Positions 20,129-29,939 of a stretch of 64,000 nt of DNA are shown one piece after another. Both the position numbers and the translations under genes were made by a program. Below the pieces are notes generated by a model. That model was given only the letters and a program-made list of their open reading frames with translations. It was not told the origin of the DNA and ran no database searches. Position 1 is the stretch's first letter; each line of letters starts with the position of its first letter. The DNA is from Epilithonimonas hispanica (GTDB lineage Bacteria > Bacteroidota > Bacteroidia > Flavobacteriales > Weeksellaceae), in contig NZ_QNUG01000003.1 of assembly GCF_003385395.1 (NCBI RefSeq), positions 62,001 to 126,000 on the forward strand. Reading direction: 5' to 3'.

Positions 20129-20815
20129 ATGAAAAAAGATTATTCACAATATATTAAACATCTTATCGCGGTAGATTGTATCATTTTTGGATTTGATGGT
20201 GAAAATCTCAATCTTTTGTTGGTCAAGAGAAACTTTGAACCTAAGAAAGGAGAATGGTCTCTTGTTGGTGGTTTTGTAAATGCAGAAGAAACTCTGGATG
20301 ACTCCGCTAATCGTGTTCTTACCTCTTTGACAGGTTTGGAAAACATTTACCTGGAACAACTTAAATGCTACAGCGAACTGGAAAGAGAACCTACCGCACG
20401 TATTATTTCGGTTTCTTATTATGCGCTCATTAGCACTGATGAAAATATCAGAATTAATGAAAAATACAGTGCGAAATGGTTTGACCTTAAACAATTCCCT
20501 AATTTAATCTTTGACCATAACAAAATGGTTCAGAATGCTGTTACTAGATTAAGATATCGCGCTTCTACGCAACCCATCGGATTTGAACTTTTACCAGAGA
20601 AATTCACAATGAAAGATTTGCAATCTTTGTACGAAGTTATTTTTGATGAGAAATATGACAAAAGAAACTTCATCAGCAAAATCAACAGTATGGATATCCT
20701 TGTGAAAACCGATGAAAAAGATATGACTTCTTCCAGAAAAGGCTCTTTCTTATACCGATTTGATAAGGAAAAATATCACAAAAAATTGTCTCAAGGTTAC
20801 TTATTTAAAATATAA
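20129..20815 (+). CDS. araR: AraR-like Nudix-family transcriptional regulator
   Basis: This 228-residue protein has a Nudix-like sensor domain (about 10-140) and a winged-helix DNA-binding end (from PIGFELLPEKFTMKDLQSLYE). The Nudix box (about 47-69) has lost its catalytic glutamates, reading RVLTSLTGL, as expected for a regulator. Nudix-type AraR proteins are known in Bacteroides as L-arabinose-responsive regulators. Here the gene sits between GH127 and the arabinose operon. A perfect palindrome lies in its own upstream region, with three close relatives before the other arabinose units. I infer that it binds these and is released by L-arabinose. Direct DNA binding and the effector are not visible in sequence. 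Confidence 0.82.
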   Translation: MKKDYSQYIKHLIAVDCIIFGFDGENLNLLLVKRNFEPKKGEWSLVGGFVNAEETLDDSANRVLTSLTGLENIYLEQLKCYSELEREPTARIISVSYYALISTDENIRINEKYSAKWFDLKQFPNLIFDHNKMVQNAVTRLRYRASTQPIGFELLPEKFTMKDLQSLYEVIFDEKYDKRNFISKINSMDILVKTDEKDMTSSRKGSFLYRFDKEKYHKKLSQGYLFKI

Positions 20816-20914
20816 ATTCTTTAATAGAATAAAGATAATAGAGAAAAGACAAAAGACTTTTTGATCATATCTTGTATTCGTTGATTAAAGTTCCAACATC
20901 AAAAAAACTTTACT

Positions 20915-20955
20915 AAAATACTGATCACCGCAAAAGTGATCAGTATTTTTTTATA
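20915..20955. terminator. Bidirectional terminator
   Basis: A 13-bp stem, AAATACTGATCAC against GTGATCAGTATTT, has a 7-nt loop. T-rich tracts follow it on both strands. It serves the plus-strand araR-like gene and the minus-strand transporter gene. Confidence 0.88.
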
Positions 20956-20979
20956 AATATAAAGAGTACAAAATTTCTT

Positions 20980-22725
20980 TTACCAGAAATACCAGTAGAA
21001 TAATCCACAAAGTACTACAACACCAAGCGATGCTACTACATCCCAAACGTTCCAGCTTTTTCTAATTAATTCTTTGTAATCACCAGTAAATGTGATGGCA
21101 TCAATTTGTTGAGCCGTAGGTTTTGGGGTAAACATAGAAACGACAATCATTAATACAATAATGAAAACCAATAACCATATTTCGAAGATCAACCAGTTTG
21201 TTTGCCAGAACCAAGTTGTACTTTCCCAAAATGTGCCCGTCATTACATCTTTTCCAGAGTTGGTAAAAATATTGGTTAAGAGACGAACCATTCCAAGAAT
21301 AAAACCTACAATCATCCCCACTTCTCCAGACTTTGGTGAGATTTTCTTAGAAAAAATTCCTAATGCAAAAACCGCTACCATCGCCGGCGCCAACAAAGAC
21401 TGAATCCCTTGAAGATAATCGTACAAACTACCTAGACTTTTCATCACAGGAATCCAAACAATTCCTAAAACAACAACACCCATTGTAGCTACACGCCCAA
21501 CCATTACGTAAGTTGCTTCAGATTTATCTTTGTACATTGGTTTGTAAAAATCCTCTGTAAACAATGTTGCACAAGAGTTGAAAAACGCTGCTAATGATGC
21601 TACCAAAGCGGAAATAAATCCAATCGTTACAATTCCTTTAACACCCGCAGGCAAAACAAATTTTACCATAGAACCAAAAGCTGTATCGGGATCACTCAAA
21701 ACAAATCCACTATCTGGACGAGCTGCCAAAGCTGCAGCAATCATCCCAGGAATCAAGAACATAAAAACCGGTAACAATTTGAAATAACCAGCCGCAACAG
21801 TTCCTCTTCTTGCACGAGCCATTACTACATCATTAGCCTCGCCTTTTTGCTGTCCAAGAACTCTCTGAACAATGTGCTGATCTGTACACCAATACCAGAA
21901 TCCAATAATGGAAGCTCCTAGGAAAACCCAGAAACCTGGATAGTCATCATACATAGGATCACCGGTTTGCAAATGGAACATATGATTGGTACCATAAGCA
22001 ACGCCATCCGCTCCAACATTTTGAGTTTTAGCAAATTCTATCATTGCAGTCCAACCTTCTCCGATACTTCCATTTCCAAGAGCAGATAATCCTAAGAAAA
22101 GAACCATAAAAGAACCGATAATCAAAATAGGCGTTTGGATTGCAGACAATGTCATTACCCCCTTCATTCCACCAAGAACGGTGAAAACTCCAGTTAACAA
22201 AATCAATCCGATTGCACCATACCAGAACGGAATTCCTAATAGACTTTCCATAAAGATTCCGCCTGTAAAAGCAGTCACACTTACTTTGGTCAAAACATAA
22301 GCAATCAATGTAATAATAGAAAGCCAAGAACCTGTTTTAGGTGTATATCTATATTTAAGAAAATCTGGCATTGTAATGATTTTCCCCATTTTGTTGTTCA
22401 TCAATTGATAAAATGGAACGAAAAGCCATCCTAACAAAAGAATCATCCAACCTTGCATTTCCCAGTGCGCCATTCCTACTCCGGATTTCGCACCAGTTCC
22501 TGCTAGTCCTACAAGGTGTTCAGAACCGATGTTTGCAGCGAAAATTGCTGCTCCAATGATGTACCAAGGTTCTCCTTTTCCAAATAGATAATCTTCACTA
22601 TTAGCCCCGTCTTGAGATTTTTTATCTTTTTGTACAGAACGCCAAACAGCCCAACCGACTGCTACGATTCCTACTACTATGATTACCCAGTCTAACCAGA
22701 TAAATTCGTGTGAATTCCAATTCAT
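20980..22725 (-). CDS. Sodium:solute symporter (SSS family), probable L-arabinose uptake
   Basis: This 581-residue polytopic inner-membrane protein has about 14 hydrophobic segments. SSS-family signs include FAANIGSEHLVGLAGTGAKSGV near the start, WYWCTDQHIVQRVLGQ, and a C-terminal anchor. It is of the SGLT-like sugar subfamily. It is the last gene of the GH97-araBDA-galM operon and begins 2 bp after galM. That position makes L-arabinose (or another pentose released outside the cytoplasm) the likely substrate, driven by sodium. The substrate is inferred only from gene order. A strong bidirectional terminator follows. Confidence 0.87.
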   Translation of the reverse strand: MNWNSHEFIWLDWVIIVVGIVAVGWAVWRSVQKDKKSQDGANSEDYLFGKGEPWYIIGAAIFAANIGSEHLVGLAGTGAKSGVGMAHWEMQGWMILLLGWLFVPFYQLMNNKMGKIITMPDFLKYRYTPKTGSWLSIITLIAYVLTKVSVTAFTGGIFMESLLGIPFWYGAIGLILLTGVFTVLGGMKGVMTLSAIQTPILIIGSFMVLFLGLSALGNGSIGEGWTAMIEFAKTQNVGADGVAYGTNHMFHLQTGDPMYDDYPGFWVFLGASIIGFWYWCTDQHIVQRVLGQQKGEANDVVMARARRGTVAAGYFKLLPVFMFLIPGMIAAALAARPDSGFVLSDPDTAFGSMVKFVLPAGVKGIVTIGFISALVASLAAFFNSCATLFTEDFYKPMYKDKSEATYVMVGRVATMGVVVLGIVWIPVMKSLGSLYDYLQGIQSLLAPAMVAVFALGIFSKKISPKSGEVGMIVGFILGMVRLLTNIFTNSGKDVMTGTFWESTTWFWQTNWLIFEIWLLVFIIVLMIVVSMFTPKPTAQQIDAITFTGDYKELIRKSWNVWDVVASLGVVVLCGLFYWYFW

Positions 22726-22727
22726 AG

Positions 22728-23879
22728 TTATTTTTTTACAGAGAATTTATAAATCGTTTTTGTCTCATATTTCTGTCCTGGTTCAAGAACTACAGAAGGG
22801 AAAGATGGCTGATTTGGAGAATCTGGATAATGTTGAGTTTCTAAACATAATCCAGTTCTGAATTCGTTTTTACCGCCCGTTTTTGTATTATATTTTCCAT
22901 CAAGGAAATTCCCAGAATAGAATTGTACGCCAGGTTCAGTTGTAATTACTTCCATTACTCTTCCAGTAGCAGGATGGTAAAGTGAGCCAATCGTTCTCAA
23001 CCCTTTTCCATCCAAAACCCAGCAATGATCGTAACCTTTTCCTAATTTCAGTTGCTCATCTGCCGCTTCGATATCTTTACCAATTAATTTTGATTGATTA
23101 AAATCGAAAGGTGTTCCTGCGACATTTTTCAATTCTCCAGTTGGAATCAAAGTATTATTAACAGGAATATATTGAGCAGCTTTCAACTGAAGTTCGTGGT
23201 CTGTGATAGGCTGCGTGAAATTCCCTGACAAATTAAAATAAGAATGCTGCGTCAAATTCACAATCGTCTTCTTATCTGTTGTTGCAGAATATTCGATTTC
23301 AAGCGCATTATCATCATTAAGCGTATAAATTACAGAAACATCCAGTTTTCCAGGAAAACCTTCTTCGCCGTCTGCACTGGTGTAATCCAACTTCAAAGTG
23401 TGATCGTTAGAACCTTTCTCATCCACTTTCCATAACTTGGTATAGAATCCTTTTTTACCGCCGTGAAGATGATTTGAACCATCATTTTTGTCTAAATCAT
23501 AAGTTTTACCGTCTAGTTCAAACTTAGCATTAGCAATTCTGTTTCCGTATCTTCCAATCAAAGCACCAAAAAAGTAAGGATTTCCGTTGAAATAATCTTC
23601 AGGTTTTGTATATCCTAAAACAATATCCTGAAATTTCCCGTTCTTGTCAGGCGCAGTAAGAGATGTAATGATTGCACCATAATTGATGATCTTCGCCTCC
23701 ATTCCATTTTTATTTTTCAGAGTATATTGCTTGATAGAATCTCCAGCCGGAGAAACCGCATAATCTGAAACATTTAGTTTTTCCATAGTTGCATCTGATG
23801 GTTTTTCTGTTTTACTACAGCTCCAAATAGATAGAGCTGCCAGCAAAACGACTGATATTTTAAATAATCTTTTCTTCAT
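22728..23879 (-). CDS. galM: Aldose 1-epimerase (galactose mutarotase), lipoprotein
   Basis: This 383-residue protein has a lipoprotein signal (hydrophobic stretch, then SIWSC with the lipobox Cys at about residue 21). The mutarotase fold shows GRYGNRIANAKF, GSNHLHGGKKGF with the catalytic His, TQHSYFNLSG, and FRTGLCLETQHYPDSPN containing the catalytic Glu. It would interconvert alpha and beta sugar anomers in the periplasm. That would make released L-arabinose available in the anomer needed by the transporter and isomerase. It lies 25 bp after araA and 2 bp before the SSS transporter. Confidence 0.9.
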   Translation of the reverse strand: MKKRLFKISVVLLAALSIWSCSKTEKPSDATMEKLNVSDYAVSPAGDSIKQYTLKNKNGMEAKIINYGAIITSLTAPDKNGKFQDIVLGYTKPEDYFNGNPYFFGALIGRYGNRIANAKFELDGKTYDLDKNDGSNHLHGGKKGFYTKLWKVDEKGSNDHTLKLDYTSADGEEGFPGKLDVSVIYTLNDDNALEIEYSATTDKKTIVNLTQHSYFNLSGNFTQPITDHELQLKAAQYIPVNNTLIPTGELKNVAGTPFDFNQSKLIGKDIEAADEQLKLGKGYDHCWVLDGKGLRTIGSLYHPATGRVMEVITTEPGVQFYSGNFLDGKYNTKTGGKNEFRTGLCLETQHYPDSPNQPSFPSVVLEPGQKYETKTIYKFSVKK

Positions 23880-23904
23880 AATTTAAATAAATTAATTCGT
23901 AAAA

Positions 23905-25401
23905 TTATCTATAATAGATCTCATTCCAATTAATTGTGTTCTTAAAATCGCGTATTTTGGTATCTTCATCAATCACTAAAGATTCGATGCCAGCAATTCC
24001 TGCAAAATCTTCCAATTGCTCAACGCTCAAGTTTTCAGAATAACAAGTGTGATGCGCTCCACCAGCAAGAATCCAAGCTTCTGCAGCTGTGTAAAGATCT
24101 GGAAGTGGTTTCCAAAGAACTCTTGCCACAGGTAGATTTGGCATTTCTTCGGTAATATCTAAAGCTTTAGTTTTGTTAATTAATAATCTGAAATGATTTC
24201 CGAAATCCATCAATGCGGCTACCAAAGAATCAATATTTCCTCTTGAGTTAAAAACCAAACGAACCGGATCTGCCTTACCACCAATTCCTAAAGGATGAAT
24301 CTCACAAGATGGTTTGTTTACCGCCAAAACTGGATCAACTTCCAACATATGCGAACCTAAAATCGATGGATTGGATGGATTCAAATGGTAAGTGTAATCT
24401 TCCATAAAAGCGTTTCCACCTTCAAGACCTTGTCCCATAATCTTCATTGCACGAACCAAAGCAGCCGTTTTCCAATCACCTTCACCTGCGAATCCGTAGC
24501 CTTTTGCCATCAATCTTTGAACAGCGATTCCTGGCAATTGTTCGATCCCGTGAAGATCTTCGAAAGTATCAGAGAAACCTTTGAAGTTACCATCAACCAA
24601 AAATTTTTCTAATCCAAGTTCAATTCTTGCCGCAGTTTCCAATGATTTTCTGTTTGCTCCACCTGCTAATAAAGATGCAGCCATATTGTAAGAAGCCTCG
24701 TACTCTTCAATCAAAGTTTTAACTTCGCCTTCGCCAATTGAATTAACAACGCTTACAAGATCTCCGATTCCCCAAGTGTTCACAGAGAATCCAAACTTAG
24801 TTTCAGCTTCCACTTTGTCGCCATCGGTTACGGCAACATATCTCATGTTATCTCCGAAACGAGCGAATTTTGCACCTTGCCAATCATCCCAACCAGCAGC
24901 AACTCTTGTCCACTCTCCGATTTGTTTTTGTACTCTTTCTTCTGCCCAGTGTCCAACAACCACTTTTCTGTTTTTGCGAAGACGGCTTACCATAAATCCA
25001 AATTCTCTATCTCCGTGAGCCGCTTGATTAAGGTTCATAAAGTCCATATCCATTGTAGACCAAGGAATATCCTGATTGAACTGCGTATGAAGATGCAACA
25101 TAGGTTTTTGTAAAGCGCTTAGACCTCTGATCCACATTTTTGCAGGAGAGAAAGTGTGCATCCAAGTGATAATCCCGATACAATCTGGAGCGTGATTCGC
25201 TGCCATAAGAGTTTCGTAGATTTCATCTGTTGTTTTTACAGTTGGTTTCCAAACGATTTTTACAGGAATCAAAGAAGATTGTCCAAATGCTTCTACAATT
25301 TTTTGAGAATGTTCTGCAACCTGAGCTAGTGTTTCAGGTCCGTATAAATGTTGACTTCCGGTGATGAACCAAATTTCTTTTGTGCTTAAATCTGTTAACA
25401 T
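23905..25401 (-). CDS. araA: L-arabinose isomerase
   Basis: This 498-residue cytosolic enzyme (EC 5.3.1.4) converts L-arabinose to L-ribulose. It is of usual length (about 500). Family stretches include [11 protein letters not shown] at the start, [31 protein letters not shown] and the metal-site region [21 protein letters not shown] near the end supplies a metal-binding His. It follows araD by 29 bp in the order araB-araD-araA. Confidence 0.96.
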   Translation of the reverse strand: MLTDLSTKEIWFITGSQHLYGPETLAQVAEHSQKIVEAFGQSSLIPVKIVWKPTVKTTDEIYETLMAANHAPDCIGIITWMHTFSPAKMWIRGLSALQKPMLHLHTQFNQDIPWSTMDMDFMNLNQAAHGDREFGFMVSRLRKNRKVVVGHWAEERVQKQIGEWTRVAAGWDDWQGAKFARFGDNMRYVAVTDGDKVEAETKFGFSVNTWGIGDLVSVVNSIGEGEVKTLIEEYEASYNMAASLLAGGANRKSLETAARIELGLEKFLVDGNFKGFSDTFEDLHGIEQLPGIAVQRLMAKGYGFAGEGDWKTAALVRAMKIMGQGLEGGNAFMEDYTYHLNPSNPSILGSHMLEVDPVLAVNKPSCEIHPLGIGGKADPVRLVFNSRGNIDSLVAALMDFGNHFRLLINKTKALDITEEMPNLPVARVLWKPLPDLYTAAEAWILAGGAHHTCYSENLSVEQLEDFAGIAGIESLVIDEDTKIRDFKNTINWNEIYYR

Positions 25402-25430
25402 TGATTATATATATTATATTATTATTTTAA

Positions 25431-26132
25431 TTATTGCCCGTAGTAAGCGTCTTTGCCGTGCTTTCTTTCGTAATGTTTCTTGATTAAAGAATCCTTTAAA
25501 CGCGGTGCCAATGGATTGATCTGTCTTGTGAGATAAGCCATTTCTGCAACGGTTTCCAGAACTTTACTATTATAAACTGCTTTGTCTGCGTTTTTGCCCC
25601 AAGTGAAAGGTCCGTGATTCCCAATCAGAATCATTTCTGTTTCCAGATGAGATAGATTTTTTTCTTTGAAACAATCTAGAATTTGAATTCCAGTATTGTA
25701 CTCGTAATTTCCTTGGATTAATTCGTCGCTCATTGGTTGAGCACAAGGAATATCAGAAGTCAAATGATCTGCGTGCGTGGTCCCAAAAATCGGAATATCC
25801 AACTGAGCCTGAGCCCAAGCCACAGAATACATTGCGTGCGTGTGCGCTACTCCACCGATATCCTCCCAATGTTTGTAAAGATAAGCGTGGGTTTTTGTAT
25901 CAGATGATGGTCTTAATTTTCCTTCCACCAAGTTGGCATCATAATCTAATATTACCATATCTTTCGGCTTCAAATCTTTGTAAGGAACGCCACTCGGTTT
26001 GATGGCAAAAATACCTTCTGTTCTATCTACTGCACTCACGTTTCCGAAAGTGTAAACTACCAATTTCAGTTCTTCTAGCTGCATATTAGCTTCGTAGCAT
26101 TCTCTTTGTAATTCTTTATACTTTGAGCTCAT
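25431..26132 (-). CDS. araD: L-ribulose-5-phosphate 4-epimerase
   Basis: This 233-residue class II aldolase-fold enzyme (EC 5.1.3.4) makes D-xylulose-5-phosphate. Zinc-binding histidines are visible in VAHTHAMYSVAWAQ, and GTTHADH and GNHGPFTWG complete the active site. The start codon lies inside the end of araB (17-nt overlap), so translation is probably coupled. The product feeds the split transketolase and transaldolase encoded about 8 kb further downstream on the same strand. Confidence 0.95.
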   Translation of the reverse strand: MSSKYKELQRECYEANMQLEELKLVVYTFGNVSAVDRTEGIFAIKPSGVPYKDLKPKDMVILDYDANLVEGKLRPSSDTKTHAYLYKHWEDIGGVAHTHAMYSVAWAQAQLDIPIFGTTHADHLTSDIPCAQPMSDELIQGNYEYNTGIQILDCFKEKNLSHLETEMILIGNHGPFTWGKNADKAVYNSKVLETVAEMAYLTRQINPLAPRLKDSLIKKHYERKHGKDAYYGQ

Positions 26133-27807
26133 AATTTTTCTTTGCTTTAATATTAGACTCTGTGAAATCCGCTAATTTTTGATATTGCTCCATAAAAGCC
26201 TCGTACTTAATCACCTGATCAACTTGTGGGAAATATTCTGCTTCAAACTCAGATCCCATTTTGTTACTTGCTTCTATAACCGTTGGATGAACACCTGCTG
26301 CAACAGCTGCATAAATCGCTGCACCCAAAGCCGGTGCTTGATCAGATTCCGCAACAATGATTGGTCTGTTAAGAACATTAGCCAAAGTTTGCATAATGAA
26401 AGGTGACTTTCTAGCAACACCTCCAATTCCGATTACTTTTTCGATTTTAACACCTTCGTCCTCGAAACGATCTACGATTTTCTTTGATCCAAAACAAATA
26501 GCATTAACCAAAGCTTTGAAAATATGAGGCGCTTTTGTACCTAAAGAAAGATTACTGATAGAAGCTTTCAATGTTTGATCTGCGTCTGGCGTTCTTCTTC
26601 CATTAATCCAATCCAAAGCAATCGGAACTGCATCAGACAATGGAATATTCTCCGCTTCCTGAGTCAGGCTTCTGATTAATTTATCAGAAACTTCTTCTCT
26701 AAGTGCTTCTTTTTGGGAAGAACTCAATAATTCAGAATTCATTAAAATAGTATTCACCGGCCAAAGAAGAATATCCTTGTACCAAGCCAATAAATCTCCA
26801 AAAGCAGACTGACCTGCTTCCAAACCAACACAATCTGGAATGACCGATCCATCAACCTGACCACAGATCCCTTTTACAGTTCTGTCTCCAACTTGCTCAT
26901 AAGAACTAATCATAATATCACAAGTAGAAGTTCCCATAATTCTTACAAGAATATTCTCATCTACTTTTGCACCTACAGCTCCTGCGTGTGCATCAAAAGT
27001 TCCAACTGCAATCACTGTATTAGTCGTTAATCCTAATTTAGCTGCCCATTCTTCATTAAGATGACCTGCAACTTGATCAGACGTGTAGGTTTCATTGAAC
27101 AAACGACCTCTGAGTTCGCCTAGGTAAGGATCAAGTTCATTTAAGAATTCTTCCGGTGGAAGTCCGCCCCAGCTCTCATGCCACATTGCTTTGTGACCAG
27201 CTGCACAACGGCTTCTTTTGAACGTTGCCAGATCTTTATGATCTGCCAGCAAGAATGTCATTAGGTCGCAATGTTCCATCCAGCTGTAAGCCGCATCTTT
27301 GACTTGTTTATCTTCTCTTGCGATATGTAAGATCTTTGCCCAGAACCATTCGGATGAATAGATTCCGCCAACGTATTTGGTGTAATCTTCTAATGATCTT
27401 TGAGCCAATTCATTGATTTCTTCTGCTTCTTTGATTGAAGTATGATCTTTCCAAAGAACCATCATTGCATTAGGATTTTCTTCAAAACCTGGAACCAAAG
27501 CCAATGGCGTTCCGTCCTGAGTTACCGGAATTGGTGAAGAACCTGTTGTATCTATACAGATACTTGCAACCTGCTCAGGGTTGATCTGACTGGTTTGAAG
27601 TACATTTTTGATTGTAAATTCAAGACCTTCAATATGATCTAATGGATGTTGTCTAAATCTGTTCTCGCTAGAGTTACAGTATTTTCCTTCACTCCATCTT
27701 TTGTAATTGTGAACACTGGAAGCAAGCTCTGCTCCGTTATCCGTGTCAATCAGAACGGCTCTTACGGAATCGGAACCATAATCCAGACCTATAACATATT
27801 TTTTCAT
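26116..27807 (-). CDS. araB: L-ribulokinase
   Basis: This 563-residue FGGY-family sugar kinase (EC 2.7.1.16) has typical AraB length. It shows the first phosphate loop (VIGLDYGSDSVRAVLID), SICIDTTGSSPIPV, the adenosine-loop region GTFDAHAGAVGAKVDE with MGTSTCDI, and the C-terminal GIGGVARKSPFIMQTLANVL. It phosphorylates L-ribulose with ATP. It follows the GH97 gene by 51 bp and overlaps araD. Confidence 0.95.
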   Translation of the reverse strand: MKKYVIGLDYGSDSVRAVLIDTDNGAELASSVHNYKRWSEGKYCNSSENRFRQHPLDHIEGLEFTIKNVLQTSQINPEQVASICIDTTGSSPIPVTQDGTPLALVPGFEENPNAMMVLWKDHTSIKEAEEINELAQRSLEDYTKYVGGIYSSEWFWAKILHIAREDKQVKDAAYSWMEHCDLMTFLLADHKDLATFKRSRCAAGHKAMWHESWGGLPPEEFLNELDPYLGELRGRLFNETYTSDQVAGHLNEEWAAKLGLTTNTVIAVGTFDAHAGAVGAKVDENILVRIMGTSTCDIMISSYEQVGDRTVKGICGQVDGSVIPDCVGLEAGQSAFGDLLAWYKDILLWPVNTILMNSELLSSSQKEALREEVSDKLIRSLTQEAENIPLSDAVPIALDWINGRRTPDADQTLKASISNLSLGTKAPHIFKALVNAICFGSKKIVDRFEDEGVKIEKVIGIGGVARKSPFIMQTLANVLNRPIIVAESDQAPALGAAIYAAVAAGVHPTVIEASNKMGSEFEAEYFPQVDQVIKYEAFMEQYQKLADFTESNIKAKKNYELKV

Positions 27808-27858
27808 TGTAAAAGCTTTATAAATTTTGTTTAATTAATTTTTAATGTCTAAATATTT

Positions 27859-29805
27859 TTAATGAATCACAAAACCACCATTGGAAGGCATTTCTACTTC
27901 AAAATCTCCAGAATTATTGATTTGAATTGATTTGGTTTGAGTTTCATTATTTTTTGAATCAAATATCAAATCCATCTTTTTGGATTTCAAAACGTTGAGA
28001 TTAAGTTTTAATTTGATTGATTTTTTCTCTGCATTCACTCCGGCAATAAACCATTGATCTTTGTGACGTCTTGCAAGAACAACATATTTCCCTGGATAAC
28101 CATCGATGAAAACTGTTTCGTCCCAAGTTGTCGGCACTTTTTTGAGGAAATCCAATTCGAAAGCTGGAACATCCGTCAAATTATTTGGTGTAATGGCAAA
28201 TGCCTGAATAGGATTTTGGAATAAAACTGAAGTTGCCAATTGGAAAGCATCAGTCGTCAATCTTTTGTTTTCTCCGGAATTGGATTTGGTCAAATATTTA
28301 TTAAGAACAACGCCACCAAATTCCATACTTCCAACCGAGTTTCTCATAAACGGATGAAGACTTGCGTAAAATGATTCTGAGTTTCTTACATTTTGATCAA
28401 AAACCAACATCTCAGAAGCTAAAACCGCTTCACTTCCCACAAAATTCGGATACATTACTTCCCAACCTCTCGGCAAAGTTGAACCGTGGAAAATCACACT
28501 CAATCCATAATCATTGGCATCGGAAAGAATATCTTCATAAAGACGGATTGTTTCTTGCTTGTCGCCGCCAAAGAAATCGACTTTCAAACCTTTTACGCCA
28601 ACTTCTTTCAGCCATTTCATTTCTTTTTTTCGAGCAACGGAAGTATTCATCATATTTCTTGGTCCCATCGGAGCGTCGTTTGCTGCACCGTTGGAATTGT
28701 ACCAAAGAAGAATATCTACCGATTTTGACTTAGCATAAGCAATCAAATCTTTGAATCTTTCTTTTCCGATATTAACATCCCATAATGCATCAACAAGGAT
28801 GTATTCAAAATTCATTTTTGACGCTAAGTCTATGAATGTGATTTGATCTTCGTAATTCATACTTGGATCTTGCCAGATAATCCAGCTCCAAGAGGATTTC
28901 CCGAATTGATAATTCTGAGAAGCCTCAAACAAAGGATTTACAACATCAAAAGGAATCGTAGTTTCTACAATTGGTTTCAGAGAATTTCCAACTGTAATTG
29001 TTCTCCAAGGCGTAATACCTGGAAGTGAAATAGCTGCACCAGAAGTTCCGAATCCGTTATTTTGTTTTGGATCTGGATAAGCAATGCTATAAGTATTTCC
29101 GTTAGCTTCGGAAAGATGTGACGCACAATACAAGCTGGAAACACCAGTTTCAGAAATCATTGCCCAATCTTTACCCACGTGAAATAACGCTGGAAAAACG
29201 TAACCTTCTTTATTTTTTGAAATCTTACCTAAAGCTGCATCAGCTTCATAACCGCTTTCGTAGCTTGGAGCAGAGTTTCCAAAACCTGTCATTGCAGGCA
29301 TCATTGGAGAAAGAAAAGTAGTCGTATGTTTTGGAAAAGTATAACCTGTTTTTTCAGATAATACAACCAAACTCAGTTTATCTTTCCAAGAAGGAATCTC
29401 GTATCGAAATGCTACATCATTATTACTAACTTGGAATCGAAGTTTCAAAATCTTGTTTTCATTATTCTGAGTTTCTACTTCCAGAACATTGGCAGAATAA
29501 GTAACTTCTGATTTTTTGATTTTCTGATTCTTGTAAGTTTTGTTTTCAGAAGACGTTTTCGAATCTTTCCAACTCATCTTATTGGTAAAATCTCCAGCAT
29601 TAGTCGTTATACCAAGTGGCGAATTTTCCAGAACTACTCTATTTTCGTAAAAAACAGAATATTTCAACTCCTGATTTTCCACAGAAACTTTCACTTTCAA
29701 AAGTTTGTCTGGGCTAGAAATCTCTGCCTCTTGAGCAAAAGCATTGAAGCTTATCGAAAAAAATAATAGAACTGCAAAATCCTTAGAAAGTTTAGTGATA
29801 TTCAT
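27859..29805 (-). CDS. GH97 glycoside hydrolase
   Basis: This 648-residue exported enzyme has a signal peptide (to about residue 24). The GH97 beta-sandwich follows (ISSPDKLLKVKVSVENQELKY), then a TIM barrel with EYILVDALWD, DILLWYNSNGA and GVKGLKVDFFGG. A C-terminal beta domain closes the protein. The Asp of LKVDFF fits the nucleophile position of retaining GH97 alpha-galactosidase-type members rather than the inverting alpha-glucosidase type. As first gene of the arabinose operon it more likely acts on an arabinose-related bond; beta-L-arabinopyranosidase is one possibility, since that bond has the same stereochemistry as alpha-galactoside. Substrate is not proven. A promoter and operator lie upstream. 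Confidence 0.88.
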   Translation of the reverse strand: MNITKLSKDFAVLLFFSISFNAFAQEAEISSPDKLLKVKVSVENQELKYSVFYENRVVLENSPLGITTNAGDFTNKMSWKDSKTSSENKTYKNQKIKKSEVTYSANVLEVETQNNENKILKLRFQVSNNDVAFRYEIPSWKDKLSLVVLSEKTGYTFPKHTTTFLSPMMPAMTGFGNSAPSYESGYEADAALGKISKNKEGYVFPALFHVGKDWAMISETGVSSLYCASHLSEANGNTYSIAYPDPKQNNGFGTSGAAISLPGITPWRTITVGNSLKPIVETTIPFDVVNPLFEASQNYQFGKSSWSWIIWQDPSMNYEDQITFIDLASKMNFEYILVDALWDVNIGKERFKDLIAYAKSKSVDILLWYNSNGAANDAPMGPRNMMNTSVARKKEMKWLKEVGVKGLKVDFFGGDKQETIRLYEDILSDANDYGLSVIFHGSTLPRGWEVMYPNFVGSEAVLASEMLVFDQNVRNSESFYASLHPFMRNSVGSMEFGGVVLNKYLTKSNSGENKRLTTDAFQLATSVLFQNPIQAFAITPNNLTDVPAFELDFLKKVPTTWDETVFIDGYPGKYVVLARRHKDQWFIAGVNAEKKSIKLKLNLNVLKSKKMDLIFDSKNNETQTKSIQINNSGDFEVEMPSNGGFVIH

Positions 29806-29861
29806 TATTTAATTTTAAAAATTACTACTGCAGAAGTTGAAATATTAAGTTTCTGTTAACA

Positions 29862-29869
29862 CAAATATA
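29862..29869 (-). promoter_or_regulatory. Candidate -7 element of the GH97-araBDA operon
   Basis: On the minus strand this reads TATATTTG, an exact TAnnTTTG match, 57 nt from the GH97 start. The palindrome at 29883-29907 would cover the -33 region, a position suited to repression. Confidence 0.5.
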
Positions 29870-29882
29870 ATATTCTTATTGA

Positions 29883-29907
29883 AATAAATGTAAAAAAAAC
29901 ACTTATT
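29883..29907. promoter_or_regulatory. Candidate AraR operator, site 3 (GH97-araBDA operon)
   Basis: AATAAATGT-N7-ACACTTATT is one base off a perfect palindrome, with the same arm length and spacing as the site at 20033. It lies 78 nt upstream of the GH97 start and just upstream of the -7 candidate. Confidence 0.78.
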
Positions 29908-29939
29908 TTTTAAGTACACTGATTGTCAATAATTTAAAA

